Both the position numbers and the translations under genes were made by a program. From Bactericera cockerelli (lineage: Eukaryota; Arthropoda; Insecta; Hemiptera; Triozidae): a stretch of 64,000 nucleotides of DNA. The stretch is from the NCBI GenBank assembly GCA_024516035.1, contig CM044959.1, positions 31,877,234 through 31,941,233 of the forward strand. Direction: 5' to 3'. The notes under the pieces were generated by a model, which worked only from the letters and a program-made list of their open reading frames with translations, did not search any database and was not told the DNA's origin. Shown piece by piece: positions 12,301 to 25,100 of this stretch (its first letter is position 1; each line of letters begins with the position of its first letter).

Positions 12301-15300
12301 AGAATTTTAGAGGTGTTTTATTTAGAACACACTCAGTTCACTGTTTTATTTTTATCATTCGATTTTTCTTAAAAATACAAAAACCTAAAGATTTCAATTT
12401 CAACATGACCTACTAATACAAGGATTTAAAAAAAAACACAATTCATTGAGGATGTTTCAAAAATCTCAAAAATACGGTAAATTGAAATTTTAAATTTTTC
12501 TTTCCATGAGTTGCAATGATTTTTCCTGAATTTTTTCTTATAATGAGTGTAAATCCTTAATCTGTTTTCTTTTATACAAAACAAAAGTCATATAAAAAAG
12601 TTATCTACAGTAGAAGTTACAACCTTTTGCAGCCGCATGGAAATACACGGTGTTAAAGGGGAAAACAGGAAGTGTCCGGTTAATTCTTCCGGTGAGTGTA
12701 TAATTGAAAGTATGAAATTGAAAGCCGCTTTAAGGTTTGCGTAGAGGAGGTTCAAGTATAGAACAAGACATACTCCTAGGAATGCAGCTGAGGTAGAAAT
12801 TCATTAGTCATGTATGTTTAGAATGTCAGAGGAAAAGCTCCACTAATGAACAATATGTACTACCAAGTTGTTTTCCTGTAGATGTTAAATCCACGGTGAA
12901 ATATATACTAGGATTTCCTGAGTAGCAAATGAGGAAGTGTACTTATGATCGGTATTTTTCCGTGTTTCTACAGGTATGATTGTAAAAGAATGGTCTGTTC
13001 CTCTGGCTGGTGACAGCATACTCTAGCCCGTTTAGCATTAATAACATACGTTTAGTTTAAATCTTTTAATCATGGTGTAGAAGAAATTAATTTATGTTCG
13101 AGAACCCTCAGAGAAATGAACTTCCTCATTTTTGTACTCTGTACTTGTTTATAAAAGTGCAGCAAAAGTAAAGGGACTCTTCAGTTTTATTCTCGCAGAA
13201 TAAACACAGTAGATATTGTATACTGTCGAAAAATTTAACTTTCTTATGCGAGTATTTTTTATTTTAACAAATCATTTCTCCTCTCTTTTCCTTATGACTT
13301 GGGGTCAAATTATAAAACAGGATTACATTTAATCTTAGTGGACACTATACTTTAACTCGGGCCATATTTCGTTGTGATTGGTTGAGAACTCCGACATGAG
13401 GGCATGTAAGGCTCAGATGAACTTAAATCCTGTTTCATAATGTGGCTCTTGCAGGTAATAAGAGTAAAAGGTTTTGATGGAAAATCACGTTAAAACAAGA
13501 GACAAGAGCTCATACCTCAAAGGGTTGGGTGGAAGAGATTGCCAAAGGCAATAACCCCGCCCTTTAGTTAGGACACATATTATGTATATATTTATTTATT
13601 TTTTCTTTAATTTTTTCTTCTATTATATTGTACTAGCCGTTTGCCCGTGCTTTGCAACGGGACTAAATTTCAAATTTACTAAGGCATGGCCGTATTGCTG
13701 GACAGCAATGCCTTTTTGAACTTTTTCTAATTTTTCTGGACAAAGCGATAATAGTTTGGGGGGGTCAATTCTGAGACATTTTTCGCTATCTCTTACCGTT
13801 TTGGCTAAACAACTCCGGACAAACAAACAAACAAACATAGGTGTAGTCCTTTTTTCTGTTTTATATATAGAGATAGAGATTTTAATTTGTAATTATTTGT
13901 GTTGTATATAATATGTCCTATTAATAAAGTGTAAATAAATAAAAATAAATAAATAAATAGCTCAGGCCTGGACACTCACATCACACTCCCGCAGCGAGTC
14001 CATGGCCAGCAGATCATTCCCATGCCTCAGCTGGAACCGCACCATGCTCTCCGCCTCCTGGATGTCCTTGATGTCCTTGCCGTCCTGTCTGGACGCCTTC
14101 ATCAGCTGCTGCAGCAGCAGCGCGTACTTGCCCATGCGCTGCACTGGCTTCAGCAGGTAGGAGGCCAGGTCCATGCGGTCCGCTAGCTCCACCTGCTTCG
14201 CCTGGGGGAGAATCAAAATAATAATAATAATATCGCCTTATTTTCTTAATATTATTATCATCATTATCCTTTGTTTTTTTTTAACTTTTTTATTCTTGTT
14301 ATTTCTTCTATAGTGTATACTATGTAATTGGGTGCTGGCTAACTTTTGTAAAGTCAACACCTGTATTGTACTGCACTCTAAATAAAAATATACTTATACT
14401 TATACTTATTTATACTGCCCGATTAAGACTATTAAAGTCCCATTATTCCAGCAGTAAGCCCAAGACGTACGTATTATTATGTGATAAAAATCCCAAATGG
14501 GAGGATAACTTGTCATGTCCCGGCCGGGTTTCGAACCCACGACCTCTGGAATCTCTGGATTCACAGAGTGTCGCCCGGGAAAATAGACTTTAGTCATACT
14601 GCCACAGGAGCACTCGTTTTTTTTTTATTCAACAATATTACATGGGTGTTCATTTTTGAAAAGATGATGTATATTCTGTCCCGGTAGCTCAGTGGTAAAG
14701 GCGGCACTCTGTGAATCCAAAGCTTCCAGAGGTCGTGGGTTCGAAACCCAGCCGGGACATGACAAGTTATCCTCCCATTTGGGATTTTTACCACATAATA
14801 ATATGTCTTGGGCTTACTACTGGTATAATGGGACTTAATAGTCCTATTCGGGCAGTATAAATAAGGCGATATTATTATTATTTTTTCTTCTTTATCACAT
14901 AACTTGTGTTATGGTTTCATTTCTGGGATTTCACCGAGTGCAAACCATGCACCTGGGGTGAATCCTTGATTTGATGACATTGCGTAGGGATCATCACAGT
15001 ACTTTGCGTAGTATGTGTGCTGTACTCAGCACTACCGCTTTCTGCATCAGGAGAAGATTGTGTGTTCCAGGGACTTCTTTCATGGCTTCACAGGTAACGT
15101 TTGATATGAGCCCTGTAGCTCCTATTATGATTGGCACGACTTTTGTTCTATAATGCCACATTCTTTGTATTTCTATTTCCAGGTCTTTATATTTCAATTT
15201 CTTTTCAGCTTCCTTCTGGGTGATGTTGTAATCTGATGGTATTGCGACGTCGATTAGGAGGCATCTTCTTTGTTTTTTTACTTTCAGGATGATGTCCGGT

Positions 15301-18300
15301 CTGTTCGCTGCAATGTGCCTGTCGGTCTGCACTTGGACATCCCATATCATGGTTATATCTTCTGTATCTATTACGGGGTCGGGGATGTGCTCATACCACT
15401 TCTCTGCCACTGTGATGTTGTAGTACTGACAGATGTTCCAATGTAGCTGTGTGGCAACTTTGTTGTGGCGTTCTAGGTAGGCCTTCTTAGCCAAGATTGG
15501 GCAACCAGAGACCAAGTGATGCACAGTTTCATTAAACGACCGACAAAGTCTACATTTCGGGTCTTTGCCGGTTCTCATGATCCTTGTTTGCATAGTTGGT
15601 GGCTAGTGCTTGTTCCTGGCAGGCTGTAACCAGAGCTTCCGTCTCAGCTTTCAGGTTTGTTTTTGTTAACCATTTCCATGTTTGTTGGTTGTTTATTGTT
15701 TCTTTTGCTACTTCTTTAACTATTTGACCGTGCATTGCTTTTTCTGTCCATTTCTTTAGTCGTTCTTGCTTCTTGGTTTCTTTAAGGCGTTCTTTAATTA
15801 TTTTTACCTTTTTTGTGTCTGTTTCAGGTTCGTTACGACTGCAATTACTTGGTTCCGGTTCTTCGTTATCATCGTTTTCTTCCTCGTGTTTAGTCTTCTG
15901 TCTGTATACTATCCGCAGGTGTTTGTCTGTTTGTTTTAGCTTAAGGTAGTGGTTTAATCCTTTCACGGCGATGGTATGGCTGGTTTCAACACTCATCATT
16001 CCTCTTCCTCCTTCTTTGCGCGGTATATACAACCGATCTATGTCTGCTCTGGGATGTAGGGCTCCGTACATTGTCATTAACTTCCGTGTTTGTCTATCTA
16101 TTTTCTGCAATTCCGCTATCGTCCATTTTATTATTCCGAAGCTATATTGGATGACTGGTACAGCGAGCGAGGTAATAGCTGTGGCTTTGTTTTTTGCACT
16201 GAGTTCGGTTTTCAATATTTCTCTCGTTCTTCTATAATACTCCTTGGTGAGTTTGGATTTCATGGTTTTGTGTTGCAGTCCATCATGTTCACTGATTCCA
16301 AGATATTTGTATGTTTCGTGTTGTTCAAGTGCTTTGATACATTCTATGTCTGATATTTTGATATTCTCACTTTTTTGTAATCTGCCTTTATGGAACGTTG
16401 CTTTGGCACATTTGTCTAGCCCAAATTGCATCTTTATATCATCGCTGAATTCTTTTACTAATTCTATTTGTTGCGTAAGTTCTTCATCATTCCTTGCTAT
16501 CAGTTTGAGATCGTCTACATACAAGAGATGGTTTACTTGTTCTTTTTCATTTTTACACATATATCCGGTGTCTGATTTGTTCAGAGTAGTGCTTAGAGGG
16601 AAGAGAGCTATGCAAAACAGCAGTGGGGATAGCGAGTCTCCTTGGTAGATTCCTCTTCTGATATTGATATCTTTGATCGTAATTTGGTTTGTATCAGTTG
16701 TAAGGTTTAGGTCTGTTTTCCAGAGGGCCATTGATTTGGTGATGAATTTTAGAAGCATTGGCGACACTCTGTAGATGTTCAGTGCTTCAATCAACCAGCT
16801 ATGTGGTACGCTATCGAATGCCTTTCTATAGTCAATCCACGCAATTGATAGACTTTTGCGAGATTCCTTACAGTCTTTATGTATTGTTGCACTTGTCAAA
16901 AGATGGTCTTTGCAACCATACGTGTTTTTTGCACAACCTTTTTGTTCAATAGGGAAGAGTTTATTTTCCGTAATATGGGTGTATAGTCTATCTGATACTA
17001 TTTTTGTTAAAAGTTTATATATATTATTAAGGCATGTTATCGGTCGATAGTTTTTAGCTTGTTCTGTTTCATTGTTCTTTGGAATCAAGTGTGTTCTGCC
17101 TTTTGTGAGCCATTCTGGGATAGGGTTTTCTTCTTTGATTATATTGTTGAATGCTCTTGTGAGGACATCATGGTATGCTATAAGTTTCTTCAACCAATAG
17201 TTTGGGATTCCGTCTACTCCTGCTGCTTTCCAATTGGATGTTCTATTGATTGCGTTTGTTAGTTCTTCAATCTTTATGCTATCCCATTCCATTCTTTTTA
17301 TATGCTTTGTGTTTTCGTATTCATTTTGTATCCACATGGAGTCAGTTTTATGTTTCTCGTTTTTCTCCCATAGGTCTTTCCAGTAACGTTTTAAATCTTC
17401 GATCGTTGGTGTTGTCTTCACTTTGTGTTTTGATCCTAATAGTTTGTTGTAGAATTGTTTGGTGTTTTCAGCAAACAATTTGTTCTGATGGAATTGTGAA
17501 CTTCTTTCATTATACCTCTTAACTCTTTGTGATTTGGCCAAGATCTTTTGCTTCAGATTTTCAGTTACTTTGACATGGTCACTTTTTGTTTTGATGTTGT
17601 GCTTGGAATACAAAACACGTTTCTTTTCTTCCATTGAATTCGATAGATTTGGTTTAAGGCATTCTTTTAGTTGCGATATATCTTTTCTTATTATACCTAT
17701 TTTAGTATGTATTCTTCTCTTCCATTGTGGTTCTTCCATGCTTTTCTTTTTCGTTGTTGTCTTGGTGTTGGGAATGATGTTGTTCTGTATGGATATTGCT
17801 GTTGCATAAATAAGTTTGTTTATTAGCGTGAGATTTATGCTTTCATCTGGTATGGTTTCCAAGATTTCTTTTGCTGCTAAATTTCCTAATTGTATAAAGT
17901 ATTTTGCTTTTGCTCCTTCATTGATTTTTTTAAGACTTTGTCTCTCAATATGATTATTAACACTTTTGTCTTCTTCAACTCTTCTCATTATCTCACCGAT
18001 CAAGTTTCTAAGTTCTTCTTGTTCCTTTTCTGGTGTTTCTACAGCTTGTTCAGTTTCTTGAGTTTCTCTTTGGTCCGTCAAATCTCTTTCTTCTTGTATG
18101 TTTTGTGTGTTCTCAGTTAAAAGTTCAACATGTGTATGCGGTAGGTGTGTGCTTTCTTCATTTTGTTCTCTGTTTTCGCTTTCATCATTGTTTGTTATCA
18201 GGTTTTGTCGGATTATTATTATTTTTATTATTATTATATTATAAAAACTCTCATTATAATAAATTATGTTCCCAGTCACTTTATATTTGAAATAAAATTG

Positions 18301-21300
18301 ATAAAAGTCATAAAAGTTAGCGGGAAGTGGGCGAAAACAATAAAACAAAATACATATAAACTCTGTTTCGTGTTAATATAGGCCGGTTGGCTGGCGCTAC
18401 TTGACGAGCGCTCGCCTCCCAACGAGCTTGAAAATATTTTCCATTTGTTACTTTTACCTATATTTTCTCATTCTCCTCAGTGTTGGTCACTGTTCCACAC
18501 TAAGATCCCAATTTATTTGAAGGCCTTATATGTCCCTTCATTCCATTAGTTGTTTTGGTGACATTGTTCAGTGGTCAAATTGCAAAATATAGGAACAAAA
18601 ATTCATGTATTGACGGATCTGAAGAAGTGGATCTCCACGCTGCCTGGAATAACACACTAGTGTCTCTATCACACAGATCACCAATGAAATTAAGTTGGAA
18701 GTATTTTACACCCAAGGCATGGCACTACATGCAGGTTTCCTACCCCAGCTCTACAAGCGAGGCATGGCCATACATTCATTTTCCTAGCTTTTTTTTTTTT
18801 TTTTTTTTATATATGGGGTTTAACGTCGCTTTCAACTGCCATGGTCATATCACGACGGGGGTTTTACCCTCCATTCGCAGGAACCTCACAAACCTGCTAC
18901 TCACATTGACCTCACCCAGCCTGAGTGGGGCCGGGAAAAGCCAGCGTCACGAGAATTAGAATTTGAATGGTCACCCATCCAAGTCTTAACCTCGCTGGAT
19001 GTCGCTTAACTTCGGTGTTCTGAAGGGAACCGGTGTATTCAACATGCCATCGACGCTGGCTTTTTCTTAGCTTTACTATACGGCACCTAATCGGTAGAAT
19101 TGACAACTACCTATTTTTGTTTATCGGAGAATTGAAGAATACTCTTCTGGTTACAATTTTTGCAGTCGGGGGAATCGACTATCGTGCACTGGTAGTCAAG
19201 TGGTTAAGGCGCTACTCTAGTAATCCAGGTAGCGTAGGGATCCGTTGGTTCAAATCCCACTCAGTGCATGAATTTTTCCTCATTAATTTGAGTTTGTGAT
19301 GAGCACATATAATAATAAGACTCTGAGGGTTAGGTGGTAGAAAAAAAATGCTTTTAGCATTAACCTCGCCTGGTGGTAACCTTCCACTAAAGAGTATTAT
19401 TATTATTATTGACTAACGCCCGATAGCATTTTTCTTCTACTTTCAACAACAGTTCCTTACCTTGAAGAAGGAGACCCCGTACTCCGTCATGAGCGCGTCT
19501 GACTTGGGCTTGTTCTTGTTGTACAGAGCGTACAGGTAGAACTTGTTCTCGTGGTTGAGGAAGCAGCGGCCCACACTCAAGGGCACACTCGCACACTGCT
19601 CCAGCTCCGTGAGGAAGTGCTGGCTGTGGAACTCGTAGATTTTCTCGATGTTCCCGAAGATCACGTTACGCTGTCCGCGCAGGGCCTGAGGGATGTCTTC
19701 CCGGCTCAGCTCAGGGATGTAGTTCTGCAACACGGGGGAGGGGTTTTTTTTTTTTTGTTTAAGGTCGCTTTTAACTGCATAGACATAGGCTGTATGGGTT
19801 GTTTTTGCCCAATGCCAAAAAAAAAAAAAAAAACTCCATGGACATATCACGACGGGGGTCTTGCCCTCCATTCGCTGGAAGCTCACAAACCAGCTACATA
19901 CTCAAATTAACCTCACCCAGTGGGGATGGGTATAGTCAGCATCACGAGAGTTTGATTTTGAATGGTCACCCATATAAACCTTAACCTCGTTGTACGTTGC
20001 TTAACTTCAGTGACAGAACGATAACTGTTGTATTCAATGTGCCAGTGAGGCTGAATGTAGAGGGGGTGTGATACACGTGCTTACGCGTTACCGAAGTAAT
20101 AAATAAAAGTCTTTATTGGAGCAAGGACTTTTATTGTTAAGTCTCCTCAGTAAATAAATATCATTAAAAAAAGTCTTTATTTGTGTTATTGTGATACAAA
20201 GTTTTGTGGGAGGCAAAGAATCACAGGACTTTCACAAATTACAGGAGGTATGAGTTCAGTAGTATCTTCTAAAGTAAAATTGGGATTCGAACCCGTGTCA
20301 CCCGCGTGCAGGGCAAGTGCTCTACTCACTCGACTACGGTGACTACTTTATATTCCTCCACAATTCTGCGGGTGAAATTGTGAAAATGATACTTGTAAAA
20401 CTAAAAATCGTATAGACAGACATTCCCATAGTTCCAATTCAATAAATGCTGTGGAAGTACTCTGTCAAGAGCGCGTCTGACTTGGGCTTGTTCAAGAAAT
20501 ATTTTATATGTAAAAAAAATATATTAAAAATCTTTATGCACTAATTTTAAAAAAAAAAAACGCTTGCATACGAGTCTGCAACCATTGGGACATTTTCATC
20601 TTTACTATTCAAGGTCCAAAACCCAACTGACCAAATTTCGTATTGTGCGCATGACACATACCTTCTCTCTTCTCTCCCTCTACAATTCAATACTTCGCCA
20701 TTGTGCGCATGACACACACTTTCCCTCTTCTCTCCCTTTACAATTCAATATTTCGTTACATAATATCGTTACATAATATCGTTACATAATTTCGTCACAT
20801 AATTTTGGTTATGTGCCAGAGCAAAGACATGAAAATGTCAAAAATTCAATAAATTTAATGCGCCAGATTTTAATATAATAGAAATTTTTAACTCATGACT
20901 TACCAGGATGACATACTCCAGGGACTTGACATAGTCCCTCTCTGTCTGAATCATCTCTCTCATTATGAACAGCAGGTTCCTGCAAGCAACACATTTTAGA
21001 GTTAATTTGATTGTCAAATATTTAGTTTTTTTTTTTTACTTCCGAGAAATTTCTAATATTAGAAATCGGAAGTATTGTGTTCGTTTTTGTAAAAAAAAAT
21101 ATTTTTTTGCTCCGATTTCAATTTTTTTCATATTTCTGGACGTTTCATAACCTCCTGAGCAAATTTGGTTTTGTGTCCGTCTGTCGGTCTGTCTGTCTGT
21201 CTGTCTGTTAAAACGATTCCTTGTAACGCGCAAATCTCGGAAACTACTCGACCGATTTTGATGAAATTTTTGTACATTCTGTAGATGGTCCCATTTTAAA

Positions 21301-22090
21301 TTCATCGAATTCGTACAAGCGGCTCTGGGTGAAAGAGACCATGCGCCTGACCACTAACTTTTTACTTAAATGCTTATATCTCGTGAACGGTACATCCGAT
21401 TTTGATGAAATTTTGTATGTATATGCATATTATTGTTTTACACAGGCTTTTTATATTTTCTTTTTAATTAATTATAATTTGACTCTGATATTTAAGAAAA
21501 TCCGAAATTTTGGACAATAAAGTCAAGAAATAAGAACCACGACTTGCCGATACAGAATTTTTTGTAGAATTTAGAATGTAGAAAAAACGGTTTTCTACCA
21601 TATAAAACAAATTTGAAGAAAATCGGTTCAGCCGTTTCGGACATACAAGTAATTTAGTATAAAAACTCAAAATTCGCACGTGTACACAATGTGAAACAAT
21701 CACGAGGAAGTATTGTGTTCATAATTGGCAGTGTTTTTTTTTTTTTTTTAAGTGGAGTTTAACGTCGCTTTCAACTGCCATGGTCATATCACGACGGGGG
21801 TTTTACCCTCCATTCGCAGGAAACTCACAAACCTGCTACTCACATTGACCTCACCCAGCCTGAGTGGGGCCGGGAAAAGCCAGCGTCACGAGAATTAGAA
21901 TTTGAATGGTCACCCATCCAAGTCTTAACCTCGCTGGATGTCGCTTAACTTCGGTGTTCTGAAGGGAACCGGTGTATTCAACATGCCATCGACGCTGGCT
22001 AATATTTAGTTTAGTTTTACCTATTTCATAAATTACAACAAATACATAGCAGTTTGACTAGTGCGTCTCTTTGTAAAAAAATTAAAACTG

Positions 22091-22121
<31 letters not shown>

Positions 22122-25100
22122 TTCAGTAAATAGAAATACCCATTAGGTCATTTCCCTTGAGGAATGACTGAATACACACATACATACATGTGTAATCATA
22201 TCAATTTAACAAAATATATTTTTTTTCTCTCAAAAGAACAAAAAAACTTGAAGCTTTAAAAAGTAGGAAATCATCCATCTTGATTTTTTTTCAAAATGGG
22301 TAGGTACTGCGTCAGTCAGGTCATCAAACCAGGACCCAAAATACACCCAATAGAACTTACTTCTGGGTTTTAAGTGTTTGCGCACCGCAATTGGCTGAGT
22401 CTAAATCTAGGGATAGCTGACTATAATGCAGGTGACTATTGACGGAGACGGGTGGCATAGCCTTGCTGAGGGAGTTCTCTGAAGACTCCTCGCATTCTTC
22501 TCCGCTGAAATAGGGAAACAAGACCAGGCGTTAGGGAACGGAAAATAGCATCAACCGAATGGATACTCTCTTTGTCTCAGTAGACACCATCCGGTTTCTT
22601 AGAACTTCATTTCCCCATCCAAGACAAAGACATAAAATATATTTGATGTCGGTAGAGATAATTTGCTTCTTTTCTGTTCATTGCCAATGTTCCTTACAGA
22701 GAAACATCAGTTGGTTTTCATAGACGCCACTGATGCCTCAGCCTTGTTGTTGAAAAAAAAAATGAAAATATAATTTTCACAGCCTTATTTATTTCGTAGC
22801 CATAAAACAAGAGCTACTAATGGAGGTCCCTCACAAACAATTTCTTTTGTCAGCTCTGAGTTTCGAAACCGGGATCTTCTACTTGGAAAGCGAGTATCTT
22901 ACCACTGAACTAAGTGTGAACTCAAATTATTTTATTTCTACTATTTAAATACAGTCAAACCTGGATATAATGGACAGGGATGTAATAGAAAACTGTTTAT
23001 AATAGAAAAAATCTTAGGTCCCTGCGTCTCCTATAGAGAACCTATAGGAGCTGTCACAAAGAATTTAGAAAACTTTCGAAAAACATTCAATCTCCCGAAA
23101 TCTATGATTAATGACATTGTTATCACAGCTATTCGCGGTTCTTATCGCATAATTCATAATCACCTATACAAACCATCCTGAAAATAACCATTGTCATTGT
23201 CTACTTCAAAACACAAGTAACAAGAGTACTGTGTCTTATGGCAAGCATCGATAGTGATGTCAGTTGTTTGTAAATAAATTTTACTTTCTTTCTTCTTCTT
23301 CTATTAAAAACAGCTTTATAATAGAATTTTTGCTCTGTTTCCTTGGGTTCTATTATATCCATGTTCGACTGTAGGATCAGTTCTGAACTCACCTCTTGCC
23401 GGTGTCACTCCCCTCCGTGGTGTTGTCCACCGAGGAGGCCTTGTCCTCCTCCTCGTCATAGTTCTCCGTGGGGTACTGCCACGTGCAGGATCTCTGCAGG
23501 GGGTGACTCGTGTGGTTACCTGCAACGCCAATTTCTTAATTTAGTATGAATTATCAATAATTATCAACTATCAAAAGTTACAATAATTTCTTCTTCTTTT
23601 CTGCATTTGTAATTTCTTGTAAATGTAATTTCTATAAATAAAACTACCACTCTAGTGGTGAAAATTGTCAATACCTGCTGATAAGCTACTGAGTTGCTTA
23701 TGAGAAACCCACGAATTGGCTGATCACTGTGTTTTCGTAATGGTAATTAATAGAAATCTTGAGAGATGTACAAAGTTTCATCTTGGCGTCTAGAGGAGCA
23801 GTAACAGGGAGGGGACAGTATTTTTGGACAGTAAAATCAAGGGCCATAGAAGAAAAACCTAGAGAGCGACGAAGTGTGGTCTTTGAACTACCAGTAGTAC
23901 TAACAATAAAAAATAATGACAAAGTAAAGTTCCCCAATTTTAGTTGGTTTTACAGTAGGTATAACAATTTCATGACCGCCATGACATCAACTATTTTGTC
24001 GTGTGTTCAGAACTTATAATTGTACAGCTCACAAAGAGTTACCTGTTTGGCAGTAGCACTCCTCAGGTATGGAGGAGGGGGAGGGAGAAGGGGCGGGATC
24101 TCCCGGGTCCCAGCAGGGGCAGGCGTGGGAGGGGGCGAGGGCGGGGGGATGGGGGGCGGGCAGGGACTTTCTTCGACTAGGCAGGGGGGTGCTGGAGGTC
24201 CAGGTCGGGGGGGTCTCGGCGCCCAGGTAGCTGCGGATCTGGTCCAGGGTCTCCTCGCACCGGCACTGGGCCACCTGGGGGTGGGGGGGGGGTACAGGGG
24301 GGCGGTATAGTAAAGCATAGCTGATCATCACTCGAGCAACCCACTTTTCCGCACATGTTTAGGGCTTGGTTTTATAAAAAGCATATAAAGGCTATAAACA
24401 GGGAGTAGACCAGCATTGGCTTGGTTCTGCGCGGCCCTTGTCAATTATTAGCCTCCTTGTAAAGACAGAGGTAGAAGAGCTGAGTCCATTCTCCACTGTC
24501 TGGCTACCATCGTTCACGATGACGCCACCCTATGATGATAGCGAAGTATTATAAAAGTGAATAATATGTATTTTAAATTAATATTATTTTATTATAACTA
24601 TTATTGAAACAATTAGACAGTTCCCGGTCATAATAAGCTAGATTCTTGAGCGATTATATGTATTACAAAGAACGAATTTAATAATACTTGGATTAAATCA
24701 ACCGGATTTTAGAATCAAATTTCAAACCGAACAAAATACCATTTAGATATTCTAGTAAATTTTTCCCTAAGAACGGAAATTTCATTAATGACATTACACA
24801 GCAATTTGCTTAATGTTGATAGCAAGGATATGACTAATGATCAGGCAATATATTAGGTACCTACGAATTGCTTATGCTAATGAAGGATGTTTCATATTTC
24901 AAATTTGCAAAAGTATTTTCTGAATATGTATAATAATTGTATACTGAAGTTACTCAGTCCTAAATGAAATAGCCACTCGTCGTATTAAAAGAATCATCTT
25001 GAGTTTCCTACAAGGCTAAGTTCAGCAGCTAACTTAAGGCAAACATTGGATTTAATGATAAATAGGTACATATAATTTTGTACCCATTACTATCATTTAT

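Noticed and set aside
14678..14759. Possible functional tRNA gene
   Set aside because: tRNA-like folding, but it is followed by a repeated SINE body, and two further copies exist in the window.
16090..18381. Series of plus-strand frames rich in Phe and Cys
   Set aside because: They are antisense shadows of the retrotransposon coding strand.
24020..24331. Gly-rich plus-strand frame and Pro-rich alternative minus frame
   Set aside because: They are shadows of GEF exon b; only one frame keeps phase with both neighbouring exons.
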